A DNA stretch of 64,000 nt from the NCBI RefSeq assembly GCF_014395785.1, contig NZ_CP060713.1, forward strand, positions 2,198,501-2,262,500, written 5' to 3'. The stretch's first letter is position 1. Every line of letters starts with the position of its first letter. The DNA comes from Nocardioides mesophilus. GTDB lineage: Bacteria; Actinomycetota; Actinomycetes; Propionibacteriales; Nocardioidaceae. The position numbers were made by a program, and so were the translations under genes. Shown piece by piece: positions 34,682 through 42,581 of this stretch. Under the pieces are notes generated by a model that saw only the letters and a program-made list of their open reading frames with translations, did no database searches and was not told the DNA's origin.

Positions 34682-37600
34682 TCATGTGCGGAGAGCGGGC
34701 CCATGCGTTGGGGTCGGCGGTGGGCGGACAGCCAAGGGTGCGGAAGGTGCTCTGCCGGCCATTGCCGTCATGACTTCGATCCGGTGGTTGAGGACCTTGG
34801 CCACAGATGCGGCCGTGTCGAGCTCGTGACGTTGCGCTGCCCGTCGGAGCATCCGGCCGGGGTCGTGTCCGGCGGCCTCCAAGCGTGCGAGCGTTTTGGA
34901 CAGTGTCCGGAACGCGGCGTCATGGATGACAGCGTCCGCGAGGCCTTCACCAAGCACTCGATTCACGGTCTCTATGTAGTCGGGCCTGCGCCCAGCGCCG
35001 CCTCGAAGAAAGGACTCGCTGGCCCGTCGCCGCTGCGCGGCACGTGTAGTGGCTTCACGTTGTACCTCGGTGGCCGACCGTTCGCTGCTCTCCCGGTGTA
35101 GAACCTCGGCAAGGACGTCTCGTGTGCCGAGCGCCGGGGCCGGGGGGCGCTCGGCATCGATCCCGATCAGGTCCTCGCTGGCGACATATAGCCGGGCGCC
35201 GAGGCGGCCGCGCGTGGCAGCGACGTAAAGCGACTCACGGCTGGTGTTGGTGTCGACCAGGACGTGGGCGGTGTCGACGGTCATCCCTTGGGCCCGCGCG
35301 GTGGTGGTGGCGTAAGCCAACTCGACGGACTCGGCGACGTACCCGCTTGGCAGGCGAACTCGGCCACTGTGACGTCCATGGCGAACGGTCAGGTCGCCGT
35401 TGCGGTGACGCCCCTCGACGGCCCAGACATCACCGTTCTTGACGAAGTCACGGCCGCCGCGGGTGGTCAGGCCGCGGTCGTTGACGCGAGTGACGATGCG
35501 ATCGCCCACCCCTGCGCGGTTTCCGTCGTGTAGCTCGACCCCGTCCACCGTGACGTCCCCGGCGGCGATGCGTTCGAAGCGGGCGCGAGCGTTCAGTGCG
35601 GAGACGTCGCGGCCCGCGGACGCGATCAGCAGGCTGGTCCTGCCTTGACGGGTGTCTGTCGCCCAGGCCTCGTAGCTGTCCTCGAGCATCGCTTCGCTGG
35701 TTCCATGCGCCACCCGGTCGCGATCGAAGTAGAAGTCGAGCGCCTCGGCACGACCTTCGCGAAGCTGCAGCGTTGCTTCGGCCTCGGCGGGGTCGGTGAA
35801 CCGGTGCAGGTCGTTGAGCTGGACTGCGCCGACGTCGTTGACCAGAAGCCGAAGCGCGCCGCCCGCTTCAACTGCCGACATTTGGGAGGGGTCGCCGAGG
35901 AGCCGCACGACGGCGCCTCGCTCACGTGCGTAACGCACCACCCAGTCGAGCCTGCGGGTGCCGGCCATCCCGGCCTCGTCGATCAGGACCAAGTCGCCGG
36001 GTTGCAGTCTGAACCAGTCGTCGACGGACTGAGCGTCGGTGTGGGCGTGCTGGAACTTATGCAGGTTCTCTGCCCGGCAGCCCAGCTCTGCGCCGAGGAC
36101 CTCTGCTGCTGCGGCCGAGGGTGCGAGAGGGACGACCCGGCGGCCAGTCGTGCGCCATGCCTCGGCGACCGCCCTCATGGCGGTGGTCTTGCCCGCGCCC
36201 GCGGGGCCGATGCCGACCACGATCCGCCGAGGGTCGGCGGCGAAGCCGAGCACCAGCGCCCGCTGTCCCTCGTCGAGGGTGAGGTCGTAACGCTTCTCGA
36301 AGGCGCCGATCATCTCAGTGACTGCATCGGTGGTGAGTCCGTAGCGGGTTCGTTGGGTTGCTGTCTCCAGGAGGCGTTGCTCGGCGTCGAGGATGTCGCG
36401 TGTGGTGAAGCGGACAGCTCCGTGCTCGGTGAACACGCTCTCGCCGTTAGACCTGCGCAGCGGGGTGCTGGCCGCGTGCTCCTGCTCGACGGTGACGGCG
36501 ATGTCGACGTCGGCGGGCGTGAGCTGGACCGACAGCTGGGGATCGGTCGCGCGGGCGACGACCGCGTCGGTAGCGGCGTCCCGGTCAGCGTTGGTAGGGA
36601 ACCTGTACGGGCGCAGCTGGCGTTCGGTCTCGGCGATGAGGTTCCAACGGGTCCAGGTGGCCTTCTCCTCGGAGACGACGCTGAGCACCGTGGCTGCGAG
36701 GTCGTCGACCGGGAGGTCCGCGATTGTTGTGGTGGAGCCCTGACGGTTCAACGTCTGGTGTTCGAGGTCGGCGAGCTCGTGGTCGCCGAGCACCGCGGCC
36801 GCCTCCTCGCGCCAGCCGGTGATCTGTCCGGCCAGTGATGCGGGCGCGGCCTTGCGGTCGCGTGTCTCGAGGGTCGCCTGTTGGGCGAGCTTGAGCTGCG
36901 CCTCGCGGGGCGGTTCGTGGCCGTGGCTGTGCCGGTAGTCGGAGGCGAGCTCTCGGTAACGGTCCTCGATTGCGGCCCGGCGGCGGGAGAAGTGCTTGAT
37001 GAGGGCGACCGGCACGCCCGCGACCTCACGTACGGACCGTTTGTCGCGTCGGATCGAGTCGGCGCGTTCGGTGAACTCGACCCCCAGGCGCCGGGACATG
37101 GCCTCCTCGAGTCGAGTGTTGTAGCGCTCGCTTGCGGCGACTGCGGCAGCGTGGATGACCCTTGCGTCCAGGGATAACCAGCGTGGCCGGCCGTCGGCGT
37201 GGTCCTCGCGGGCGCGGACCTTGTTGGAGATCGCCACGTGGGTGTGCAGATCGGGGTCGCCGGCGCGTGAGTCGCGGTGGTCGAACGCGGCGGCGACGAA
37301 GCCGCGGGTCTCGATCTGGGCCTCCCCTGCGCTGCCGATCCGGGCAAACCCGGTCTCGCGCTCGAGCCAGGCCAAGGTGTCGGCGACCGCCTCGTGGTGG
37401 GCTGCCTCGACCTGCTCCCGGGTCGTGGCCGAGCCCAGCGCCCACAGCAGGGAGGCGCTCTTGACCGGGGTGAAGACCAAGTCGTAGCCGGCGACCGCGC
37501 GACGGTCACGCCGGGCCTCCTCGGCCTCGATCCTGGACCGCTCGCTGCTCGTGGGAGGGCGTCCGTACTCGTCGGCGAAGGTAGTGACGCGCTGGGTTAC

Positions 37601-37951
37601 TCTCTCGGCTCGCGGAGGCAGCGGAGTGTAGTTCGGAAATGCGCGTCCGAGCTTGGCCGCACGTTCGGCGTCGGCCTGGGTGTGTCCGGCGGCCAGCTCG
37701 AAGGCGATGATCTGGTCGGCGTCCGGATGCATGCCTTGGCCGAACAGGGCGCGCATCTGGTCCTCGCGGACCCGGCCCGTCACAGCCAGGTCCTTGGCTC
37801 CGGAACCCACCCATCGTCCCGGTGGATTCCCGGAGGCGGTGTAGTAGTCGGCCAGCTTCTGGCCGGGGGAGCGGCCCTCGTCGCCGGCGGCGACCTGGCG
37901 GGTGAGGTAGGTGTACCCGTCGCCGGCGTGGAGCTTGTGCAGCGTCATCAT
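34682..37951 (-). CDS. MobF-family relaxase / helicase (TraA/TrwC-like)
   Basis: 1,089 residues from ATG 37951 (MMTLHKLHAGDGYTYLTRQV). The TrwC relaxase domain occupies the first 350 residues: nucleophile Tyr candidates in GDGYTYL, substrate recognition region YDLVFTPVKSASLLWALGS, and the HUH metal site in GDPDLHTHVAISNKV. A RecD-like helicase follows: Walker A GIGPAGAGKTTAMRAV at about 600, Walker B LVLIDEAGMAG, LLGDPSQMSAVEAGG, then SVELAYATTTARAQGMTVDT and ESLYVAATRGR. It would nick the element at an origin of transfer and unwind it. Its ATG overlaps the stop of the preceding gene (TGATG). No coupling protein or secretion genes are nearby. Confidence 0.92.
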   Translation of the reverse strand: MMTLHKLHAGDGYTYLTRQVAAGDEGRSPGQKLADYYTASGNPPGRWVGSGAKDLAVTGRVREDQMRALFGQGMHPDADQIIAFELAAGHTQADAERAAKLGRAFPNYTPLPPRAERVTQRVTTFADEYGRPPTSSERSRIEAEEARRDRRAVAGYDLVFTPVKSASLLWALGSATTREQVEAAHHEAVADTLAWLERETGFARIGSAGEAQIETRGFVAAAFDHRDSRAGDPDLHTHVAISNKVRAREDHADGRPRWLSLDARVIHAAAVAASERYNTRLEEAMSRRLGVEFTERADSIRRDKRSVREVAGVPVALIKHFSRRRAAIEDRYRELASDYRHSHGHEPPREAQLKLAQQATLETRDRKAAPASLAGQITGWREEAAAVLGDHELADLEHQTLNRQGSTTTIADLPVDDLAATVLSVVSEEKATWTRWNLIAETERQLRPYRFPTNADRDAATDAVVARATDPQLSVQLTPADVDIAVTVEQEHAASTPLRRSNGESVFTEHGAVRFTTRDILDAEQRLLETATQRTRYGLTTDAVTEMIGAFEKRYDLTLDEGQRALVLGFAADPRRIVVGIGPAGAGKTTAMRAVAEAWRTTGRRVVPLAPSAAAAEVLGAELGCRAENLHKFQHAHTDAQSVDDWFRLQPGDLVLIDEAGMAGTRRLDWVVRYARERGAVVRLLGDPSQMSAVEAGGALRLLVNDVGAVQLNDLHRFTDPAEAEATLQLREGRAEALDFYFDRDRVAHGTSEAMLEDSYEAWATDTRQGRTSLLIASAGRDVSALNARARFERIAAGDVTVDGVELHDGNRAGVGDRIVTRVNDRGLTTRGGRDFVKNGDVWAVEGRHRNGDLTVRHGRHSGRVRLPSGYVAESVELAYATTTARAQGMTVDTAHVLVDTNTSRESLYVAATRGRLGARLYVASEDLIGIDAERPPAPALGTRDVLAEVLHRESSERSATEVQREATTRAAQRRRASESFLRGGAGRRPDYIETVNRVLGEGLADAVIHDAAFRTLSKTLARLEAAGHDPGRMLRRAAQRHELDTAASVAKVLNHRIEVMTAMAGRAPSAPLAVRPPPTPTHGPALRT

Positions 37952-38928
37952 CACGCGGCTCCATCTACGCCGCGTTGGATCAGCAACTGGTAGGCGGCCC
38001 GGGTGACCGCGTCGCGCGTGATCGGGAGACCAGCCTCCGAGAGCGCTCGACGGGCCTGGAGCTGCAGCTCGATGCGCGCGCCATCGCACTCCAGCAGCGC
38101 GAGCTCCATCGCCCGCAGATCCTCCCCATCTCCGGCCGCGTCGGTGGCAGGTGTCTCGTCCCACCACGGGCCCGCCTCCGCGACCCGCATCGGGCTCTTC
38201 GTCTGTGGATCCGCGGCCACGCGGCACAGGGCCTGTGCGGCCCGTTCGGCCGGCCAGCCGCGGCCCCGGGTCGTGAGCTGGAGTGCTGCGGCGAGGCACG
38301 GGCCGGCCCATCGCGTCATCGGGGCGCCGAGCTGACGTCGGGTCCGCTGAACCTCGGCGACGAAGCCGGGCCAGTCTGCGATCCCGCATTCGGCCGCCAC
38401 CTCCTCCTCGATTGCCCGGCTGTGACTCGTGGTGCGGCGGGACGCGGTGGAGGAGGGGGTGCTTTCGGTCAGGTGCTTTGGGTCATGCCCGGAATCTGCG
38501 GCCACCCTGTCCGCATCGGTGCGGCCTCCCCTGGCCGATTTCGCGGGGGTAGCCGCAGATCTGCGGCTACCCGCTCCATCTGGGGTAGGGGGTTCAACAC
38601 GGCAGGGGCGCGAGGTCCGAACGTGGTAGGCGTTCGTCAGCCGCTGGGCCCCGTCGTACCGGTGCTCGACCCGAACCGCGCCGATCCCGGTGAGCTCCTT
38701 CATCGCCCGGTCCACCGAGTCGGTCGATCGCTTGCGCAGACGCCGGGCCAGCGTCGCCCGAGACGGCATCCGGGCCCCCGATGACTGGCCGTACCGGAGC
38801 AGCACCGCATAGAGCCTCACGGCGGCGTCGCCGATCTGGGCGTCGAGCAACCACTCCGGCACGATCGCGAACCGGTCCTCGAGGACAAGGTCCCCGCTTT
38901 CGTCCGCCCCCTGCGGACGCCGGCTCAC
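37951..38928 (-). CDS. Winged-HTH protein, probable replication/mobilisation accessory
   Basis: About 325 residues from GTG 38928; an in-frame TTG at 38,958 overlaps the arm repeats. The N-terminal helix-turn-helix, VPEWLLDAQIGDAAVRLYAV followed by MPSRATLARRLRKRSTDSVD and ELTGIGAVRVEHRYD, resembles the winged helix of replication-initiator and DnaD-like proteins. A variable Ser/Arg-rich linker follows, then a helical region (AECGIADWPGFVAEVQRTRR... LGAPMTRWAGPCLAAAL). It is coupled to the relaxase. Genes of this type occupy the same place in many actinobacterial integrative elements. Confidence 0.65.
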   Translation of the reverse strand: MSRRPQGADESGDLVLEDRFAIVPEWLLDAQIGDAAVRLYAVLLRYGQSSGARMPSRATLARRLRKRSTDSVDRAMKELTGIGAVRVEHRYDGAQRLTNAYHVRTSRPCRVEPPTPDGAGSRRSAATPAKSARGGRTDADRVAADSGHDPKHLTESTPSSTASRRTTSHSRAIEEEVAAECGIADWPGFVAEVQRTRRQLGAPMTRWAGPCLAAALQLTTRGRGWPAERAAQALCRVAADPQTKSPMRVAEAGPWWDETPATDAAGDGEDLRAMELALLECDGARIELQLQARRALSEAGLPITRDAVTRAAYQLLIQRGVDGAA

Positions 38929-38949
38929 GGTGCAGCCCCGGCAGCGGGA

Positions 38950-38970
38950 GTGAGCCAATCAGTGAGCCAA
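38950..38970 (+). promoter_or_regulatory. Tandem integrase arm-type repeats (right end)
   Basis: GTGAGCCAA at 38,950 and 38,962, a 12-bp period, the same design as GTAAGCCAA at 101 and 113. They lie about 100 bp inside the right tRNA fragment. Confidence 0.6.
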
Positions 38971-39074
38971 ACCGGCGTACGAGTGCGCACACGACCGGAC
39001 CCGAGCATCCAGGGAAACGGCCCTGACCTGCACGAACGCACCTGCGCGGACGGGCGCGGACAGGGTGGGTGCGC

Positions 39075-39119
39075 CTCGTAATGAGAAGGTCGTCGGTTCG
39101 ATTCCGACAGGCGGCTCCA
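39075..39119 (+). tRNA. tRNA-Thr(CGT) 3' fragment = right attachment site
   Basis: Read 5' to 3': anticodon loop CTCGTAA, stem TGAGA, variable AGGTC, T-arm GTCGG-TTCGATT-CCGAC, acceptor AGGCGGC, T, and an encoded CCA. Upstream of the loop the sequence does not pair with TGAGA, so the 5' half is absent. This marks the end of the element. Positions 39,088-39,118 equal 1-31. The anticodon CGT decodes ACG (Thr). Confidence 0.8.
39105..39119 (+). repeat. 15-bp target duplication of the IS481 element
   Basis: CGACAGGCGGCTCCA is present at 39,105-39,119 and again at 40,454-40,468, directly flanking the IS481-family element. It is the last 15 bases of the tRNA fragment including CCA. Confidence 0.9.
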
Positions 39120-40453
39120 TGTGATCTCTCAAGAGATCGGCGACACCCGGACCCACGATTCGTGGGTCCGGGTTTCGTCATTTTCGGGTGGGTCCTTTGG
39201 GTGCTCCGGTGGCTTGGTAGTTCTTGGTGGGGTCGATGGTGAGCTCGCGGAGGAGTTCGCCGGTGACGGCGTTGACGATCCGGACGTGGAGGTCTTGGAC
39301 GAGCAGGATCACGTGGGTTCGGGCTTGGGTTCGGCCGATGCCGATGTGGTGGAGCGTGCCGTTGACGCGCAGGGTGACGCAGCCGGAGTCGTCGATGCGG
39401 TCGTGGCGGATCCGGTCGTGGGTGTCGGTGTCGCGGCTGGGACCGGGTAGCGCTTTGGGGAGTGAGTTGTAGATCGTGGCGGGGGTGGCTCGCTGCGGCA
39501 GGGAGCGGTGGGGTCGGCGGTGGTTGTACTCGTCGCTGAACTGGTCCAGGAGCCTCTGGAGCTCGGCGATGGTGGCGGGTTGGGCGGGCTGGCCGCGGAG
39601 CCATTTCTTCATGGTCTGTTGGAACCGCTCGACTTTGCCGCAGGTGGTGGGGTGGTTGGGGCGGGAGTTCTTCTGGGCGATGTGGAGCCCTCGGAGCTCG
39701 GCTTCGAGTGAGTTGCGTCCGCCGCGGCCGCCGGCGAAGCGGGTGGTGTAGACCATGCCGTTGTCGGTGAGGGTGGAGGCGGGGATCCCGTGTGCGGTCA
39801 GGGTGTTGCGGAAGGTGGCCAGGACGATCGGCCCGGTGATGCGGGGGTGGGCGCTGATGTGCAGGGCGTAGCGGGAGCAGTCGTCGAGCCAGCTGATGAT
39901 CTCGACATCGCGGCCGGGTTGGCCGGTGGCGGGGGTGAGTCGGTAGTGGGTGAAGTCCGATTGCCAGGTCTCGTTCGGCATGGCTGCCTGGAACCGGATG
40001 TAGGAGGCCTTGGGACGCTTCTTCGGCTCGGGGACCACCAGCCCGGCGCGGGTGAGGTAGCGGCTGATCGTGGCCAGAGACACGGTCACCTGGTGGTGCT
40101 GGGCCAGGTGCCAGGCGATGGTGTCCGGTCCGGCGTCCAGGCCGGCGGCGGACAGCTTCTCGCGCAGCTCGATGATCAGGTCGACGGTCGCTCGGGGTAG
40201 TGCGGTGGGGTTGGTCTTCGGTCGGCGGGACCGGGGCTCGAACGCGGCCTCGCCTTCGGCCTCGTAGCGGGCCTTGAGCTTGTAGACCCAGGCCCGGCTC
40301 ACGCCGTATCGGGTGGCGACCTCCGCCGGTCTCTGGTGGTCAACGAACAGGGCGGTCAGGACCAGGCGCGCCTTCGACATGGCTGAGCATCGCCACGAGA
40401 CAGGTGTCGCCGATGTCTTGAGAGATGTGTCGCCGATGTCCTGATGGAACACA
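39120..40453 (-). mobile_element. IS481-family insertion sequence
   Basis: 1,334 bp between the two 15-bp duplications. The left end TGTGATCTCTCAAGAGATC and the reverse of the right end TGTGTTCCATCAGGACATC share TGTG, a TC-rich centre and CGGCGACAC. A second TCTCAAGACATCGGCGACAC lies inside the right end. The IS sits exactly at the junction of the attachment site and chromosome. Confidence 0.9.
39178..40380 (-). CDS. IS481-family transposase (DDE)
   Basis: 400 residues from ATG 40380. N-terminal HTH: LTALFVDHQRPAEVATRYGV, SRAWVYKLKARYEAEGEA. DDE core: WQSDFTHYRL (Asp), STLTDNGMVYTTRF (Asp), GKVERFQQTMKKWL (Glu), then YNHRRPHRSLPQRATPA. The C-terminal extension VTLRVNGTLHHIGIGRT is typical of the subgroup. 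Intact. Confidence 0.95.
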   Translation of the reverse strand: MSKARLVLTALFVDHQRPAEVATRYGVSRAWVYKLKARYEAEGEAAFEPRSRRPKTNPTALPRATVDLIIELREKLSAAGLDAGPDTIAWHLAQHHQVTVSLATISRYLTRAGLVVPEPKKRPKASYIRFQAAMPNETWQSDFTHYRLTPATGQPGRDVEIISWLDDCSRYALHISAHPRITGPIVLATFRNTLTAHGIPASTLTDNGMVYTTRFAGGRGGRNSLEAELRGLHIAQKNSRPNHPTTCGKVERFQQTMKKWLRGQPAQPATIAELQRLLDQFSDEYNHRRPHRSLPQRATPATIYNSLPKALPGPSRDTDTHDRIRHDRIDDSGCVTLRVNGTLHHIGIGRTQARTHVILLVQDLHVRIVNAVTGELLRELTIDPTKNYQATGAPKGPTRK

Positions 40454-40473
40454 CGACAGGCGGCTCCACGCAG

Positions 40474-40513
40474 AACCCCAGGTCAGCGGCCCAGCCCGAT
40501 GCCTGGGGTTTTC
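40474..40513 (+). terminator. Rho-independent terminator of the tRNA
   Basis: AACCCCAGG and CCTGGGGTT form a 9-bp stem around a 19-base loop and are followed by TTCT. It lies immediately downstream of the target-duplication copy of the tRNA end, so it was probably the terminator of the original tRNA. Its first part, CCCAGGTCAGCGGCC, recurs at 40-54 beside the left copy. Confidence 0.75.
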
Positions 40514-40771
40514 TCGTCTTGGGCCTCGGGCCCGACCGGTGCCCCCGTGGTGCCCCCGATCAGGTCATCGCCCACGCGGCGCGCTGACCGCTGGGCGAAA
40601 GCATCCGTTGGGGGTGATGGCCACGGCCGTGGCGAATGCCAGCCTGGCGGTGAGCGTCAGAACGGAGGCCAGCGTGACTCTGCGTCGATCCCCCGTTCGG
40701 GCACCGGCCGCCTCAACGCCTGCGACGTCGCGGCATAACCGTGTCACACGCTGGTGGAACAGGAGAGACGG

Positions 40772-42511
40772 GTGACGGCGCGAGGTGGGGCCGGCTCCGG
40801 ACGCCTCGCCGCATCTCTGCCCGGCCTGGCGGTCGTCAGGGGCTACCAGAGGGCCTGGCTGGCCAAGGACGTTGTTGCCGGGCTGGTCCTGTCAGCGTTG
40901 CTGGTGCCGCAGGGTATGGCGTACGCGGAGCTGGCGGGCCTCCCGGCGATCACCGGTCTGTACACGTCGATCCTCTGCTTGGTGGGGTACGCCGTCTTCG
41001 GGCCGTCCCGGGTTCTGGTTCTAGGCCCGGACTCGTCGCTGGGTCCGATGATCGCAGCGACGATCGCACCGCTCCTGCTGGCTGACGGCGATCCTGCGCG
41101 AGCGGTCGCCCTGGCCTCGATGCTGGCGGTGATGGTCGGCGTCCTCATGACCGTCGCGGGCCTGGCGAAGTTCGGTTTCGTCGCCGACCTGCTCTCCAAA
41201 CCGACCCAGATCGGCTACCTGAACGGCCTTGCTCTGACGATCCTGGTCGGTCAGCTTCCGAAGCTGTCCGGGTTCTCCGTGGACGCCGACGGCCTGATCG
41301 AAGAGGCGAAGGCCTTCGTCTCGGGTGTGGCCAACGGCGACGTAAACGGCACCGCCGCCGCGATCGGGCTCGTGTCCCTGGTCGGCATCCTTCTGCTGCA
41401 GCGTCTGCTGCCGCGAGTACCGGCGGTGCTCGTCGCGGTAGTCCTCTCCTCGCTGGCCGTCAAGCTCTGGGACCTGGGGGCGAACGGGGTCAACACGATC
41501 GGAGTGCTGCCCAGCGGCTTCCCGCCGTTCACGATCCCGACCGCTGCTTGGGGTGAGGTGCCGATGCTGGTCGTCGGTGCACTGGGGATCTCGTTGGTCG
41601 CCCTCGCGGACACGATGTCGACCGCCTCCTCGTTCGCAGCTCGGCGAGGTGAACGGGTGCACGGCAACCAGGAGATGGTGGGGATCGGCGCGGCGAACAT
41701 CGCCGCCGGGTTCTTCCAGGGCTTCCCGGTCAGCACGAGCGGGTCCCGAACCGCTGTTGCGGAGCAGAACGGGTCGAAGTCACAGCTGACGGGGGTGGTC
41801 GGTGCGGTGGCGATCGCGCTCATCCTGGTGCTGGCGCCGTGGCTCATGCAGTACGTCCCCCAGCCGACCCTCGGCGCCGTGGTGATCGCTGCCGCGCTCT
41901 CGTTGGCCGATCTCGCTGCCACGAGGCGGCTGTGGCACCAGCGACGCATGGAGTTCGGCCTGTCGATGGCCGCGTTCCTCGGAGTGGCACTCCTCGGCGT
42001 GCTCCCGGGGATCCTGATCGCCGTGGCCCTGTCCATCCTGAACGTCTTCCGGCGGCTCTGGTGGCCCTACCAGACCAGCCTCGGACGGGTCGCGGAGATA
42101 CCTGGTCTGCACGACACCACCCAGTATCCCGACGCCAAGCTCCTTCCCGGCCTGGTCGTGTTCCGGTTCGACGCCCCCCTGATCTTCGCCAACGCCCGCA
42201 TCTTCAACGAGCAGGTCCGCGCCCTCGTCGCCGACCACCCGGACCTGCGCTGGGTGCTGGTCGCCGCAGAACCCATCACCGACGTCGACACCACGGCTGC
42301 CGACATGCTCGAGCTGCTCGACGACTGGCTGAACGAGCGCGGGGTGTCCCTGGTGTTCGCCGAGCTTAAGGATCCGGTGCGGGCCAAGGTGGAGGCCTAC
42401 GAGCTGACCCGCACGATCAATCCCGACCACTTCTTCCCGACGCTGGACGCGGCGATCGACGCCTTCAGGGCATCGACCGGCGCGACCTGGCAGTCCCCGA
42501 CCGAGCCATGA
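40772..42511 (+). CDS. SulP-family anion transporter
   Basis: 579 residues from GTG 40772, six bases after AGGAG. About 10-12 membrane spans, with the conserved N-terminal VLSALLVPQGMAYAELAGLP and YTSILCLVGYAVFGPSRVLV. Motif GNQEMVGIGAANIAAGFFQG and STSGSRTAVAEQNGSKSQLT are the SulP hallmarks. A cytosolic STAS domain (from about 440, LPGLVVFRFDAPLIFANARI ... VDTTAADMLELLDDWLNERG) closes the protein. Probable sulfate or bicarbonate uptake; the ion is not resolvable. Confidence 0.92.
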   Translation: MTARGGAGSGRLAASLPGLAVVRGYQRAWLAKDVVAGLVLSALLVPQGMAYAELAGLPAITGLYTSILCLVGYAVFGPSRVLVLGPDSSLGPMIAATIAPLLLADGDPARAVALASMLAVMVGVLMTVAGLAKFGFVADLLSKPTQIGYLNGLALTILVGQLPKLSGFSVDADGLIEEAKAFVSGVANGDVNGTAAAIGLVSLVGILLLQRLLPRVPAVLVAVVLSSLAVKLWDLGANGVNTIGVLPSGFPPFTIPTAAWGEVPMLVVGALGISLVALADTMSTASSFAARRGERVHGNQEMVGIGAANIAAGFFQGFPVSTSGSRTAVAEQNGSKSQLTGVVGAVAIALILVLAPWLMQYVPQPTLGAVVIAAALSLADLAATRRLWHQRRMEFGLSMAAFLGVALLGVLPGILIAVALSILNVFRRLWWPYQTSLGRVAEIPGLHDTTQYPDAKLLPGLVVFRFDAPLIFANARIFNEQVRALVADHPDLRWVLVAAEPITDVDTTAADMLELLDDWLNERGVSLVFAELKDPVRAKVEAYELTRTINPDHFFPTLDAAIDAFRASTGATWQSPTEP

Positions 42512-42581
42512 CCGGCTCACGTCCCAGCGAGCTCATGCCTCGAACGACCCCATGCTGGACCACCTTCATGAGGAGGACGCC

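Noticed and set aside
35645-36838. 397-codon plus-strand ORF inside the relaxase gene
   Set aside because: Antisense shadow of a well-supported MobF gene; low-complexity Gly/Val/Asp composition.
37952-38389. N-terminal extension of the relaxase ORF upstream of 37,951
   Set aside because: Arg/Pro-rich reading of the overlapping HTH gene; the MMTLHKL start with TGATG overlap is better supported.
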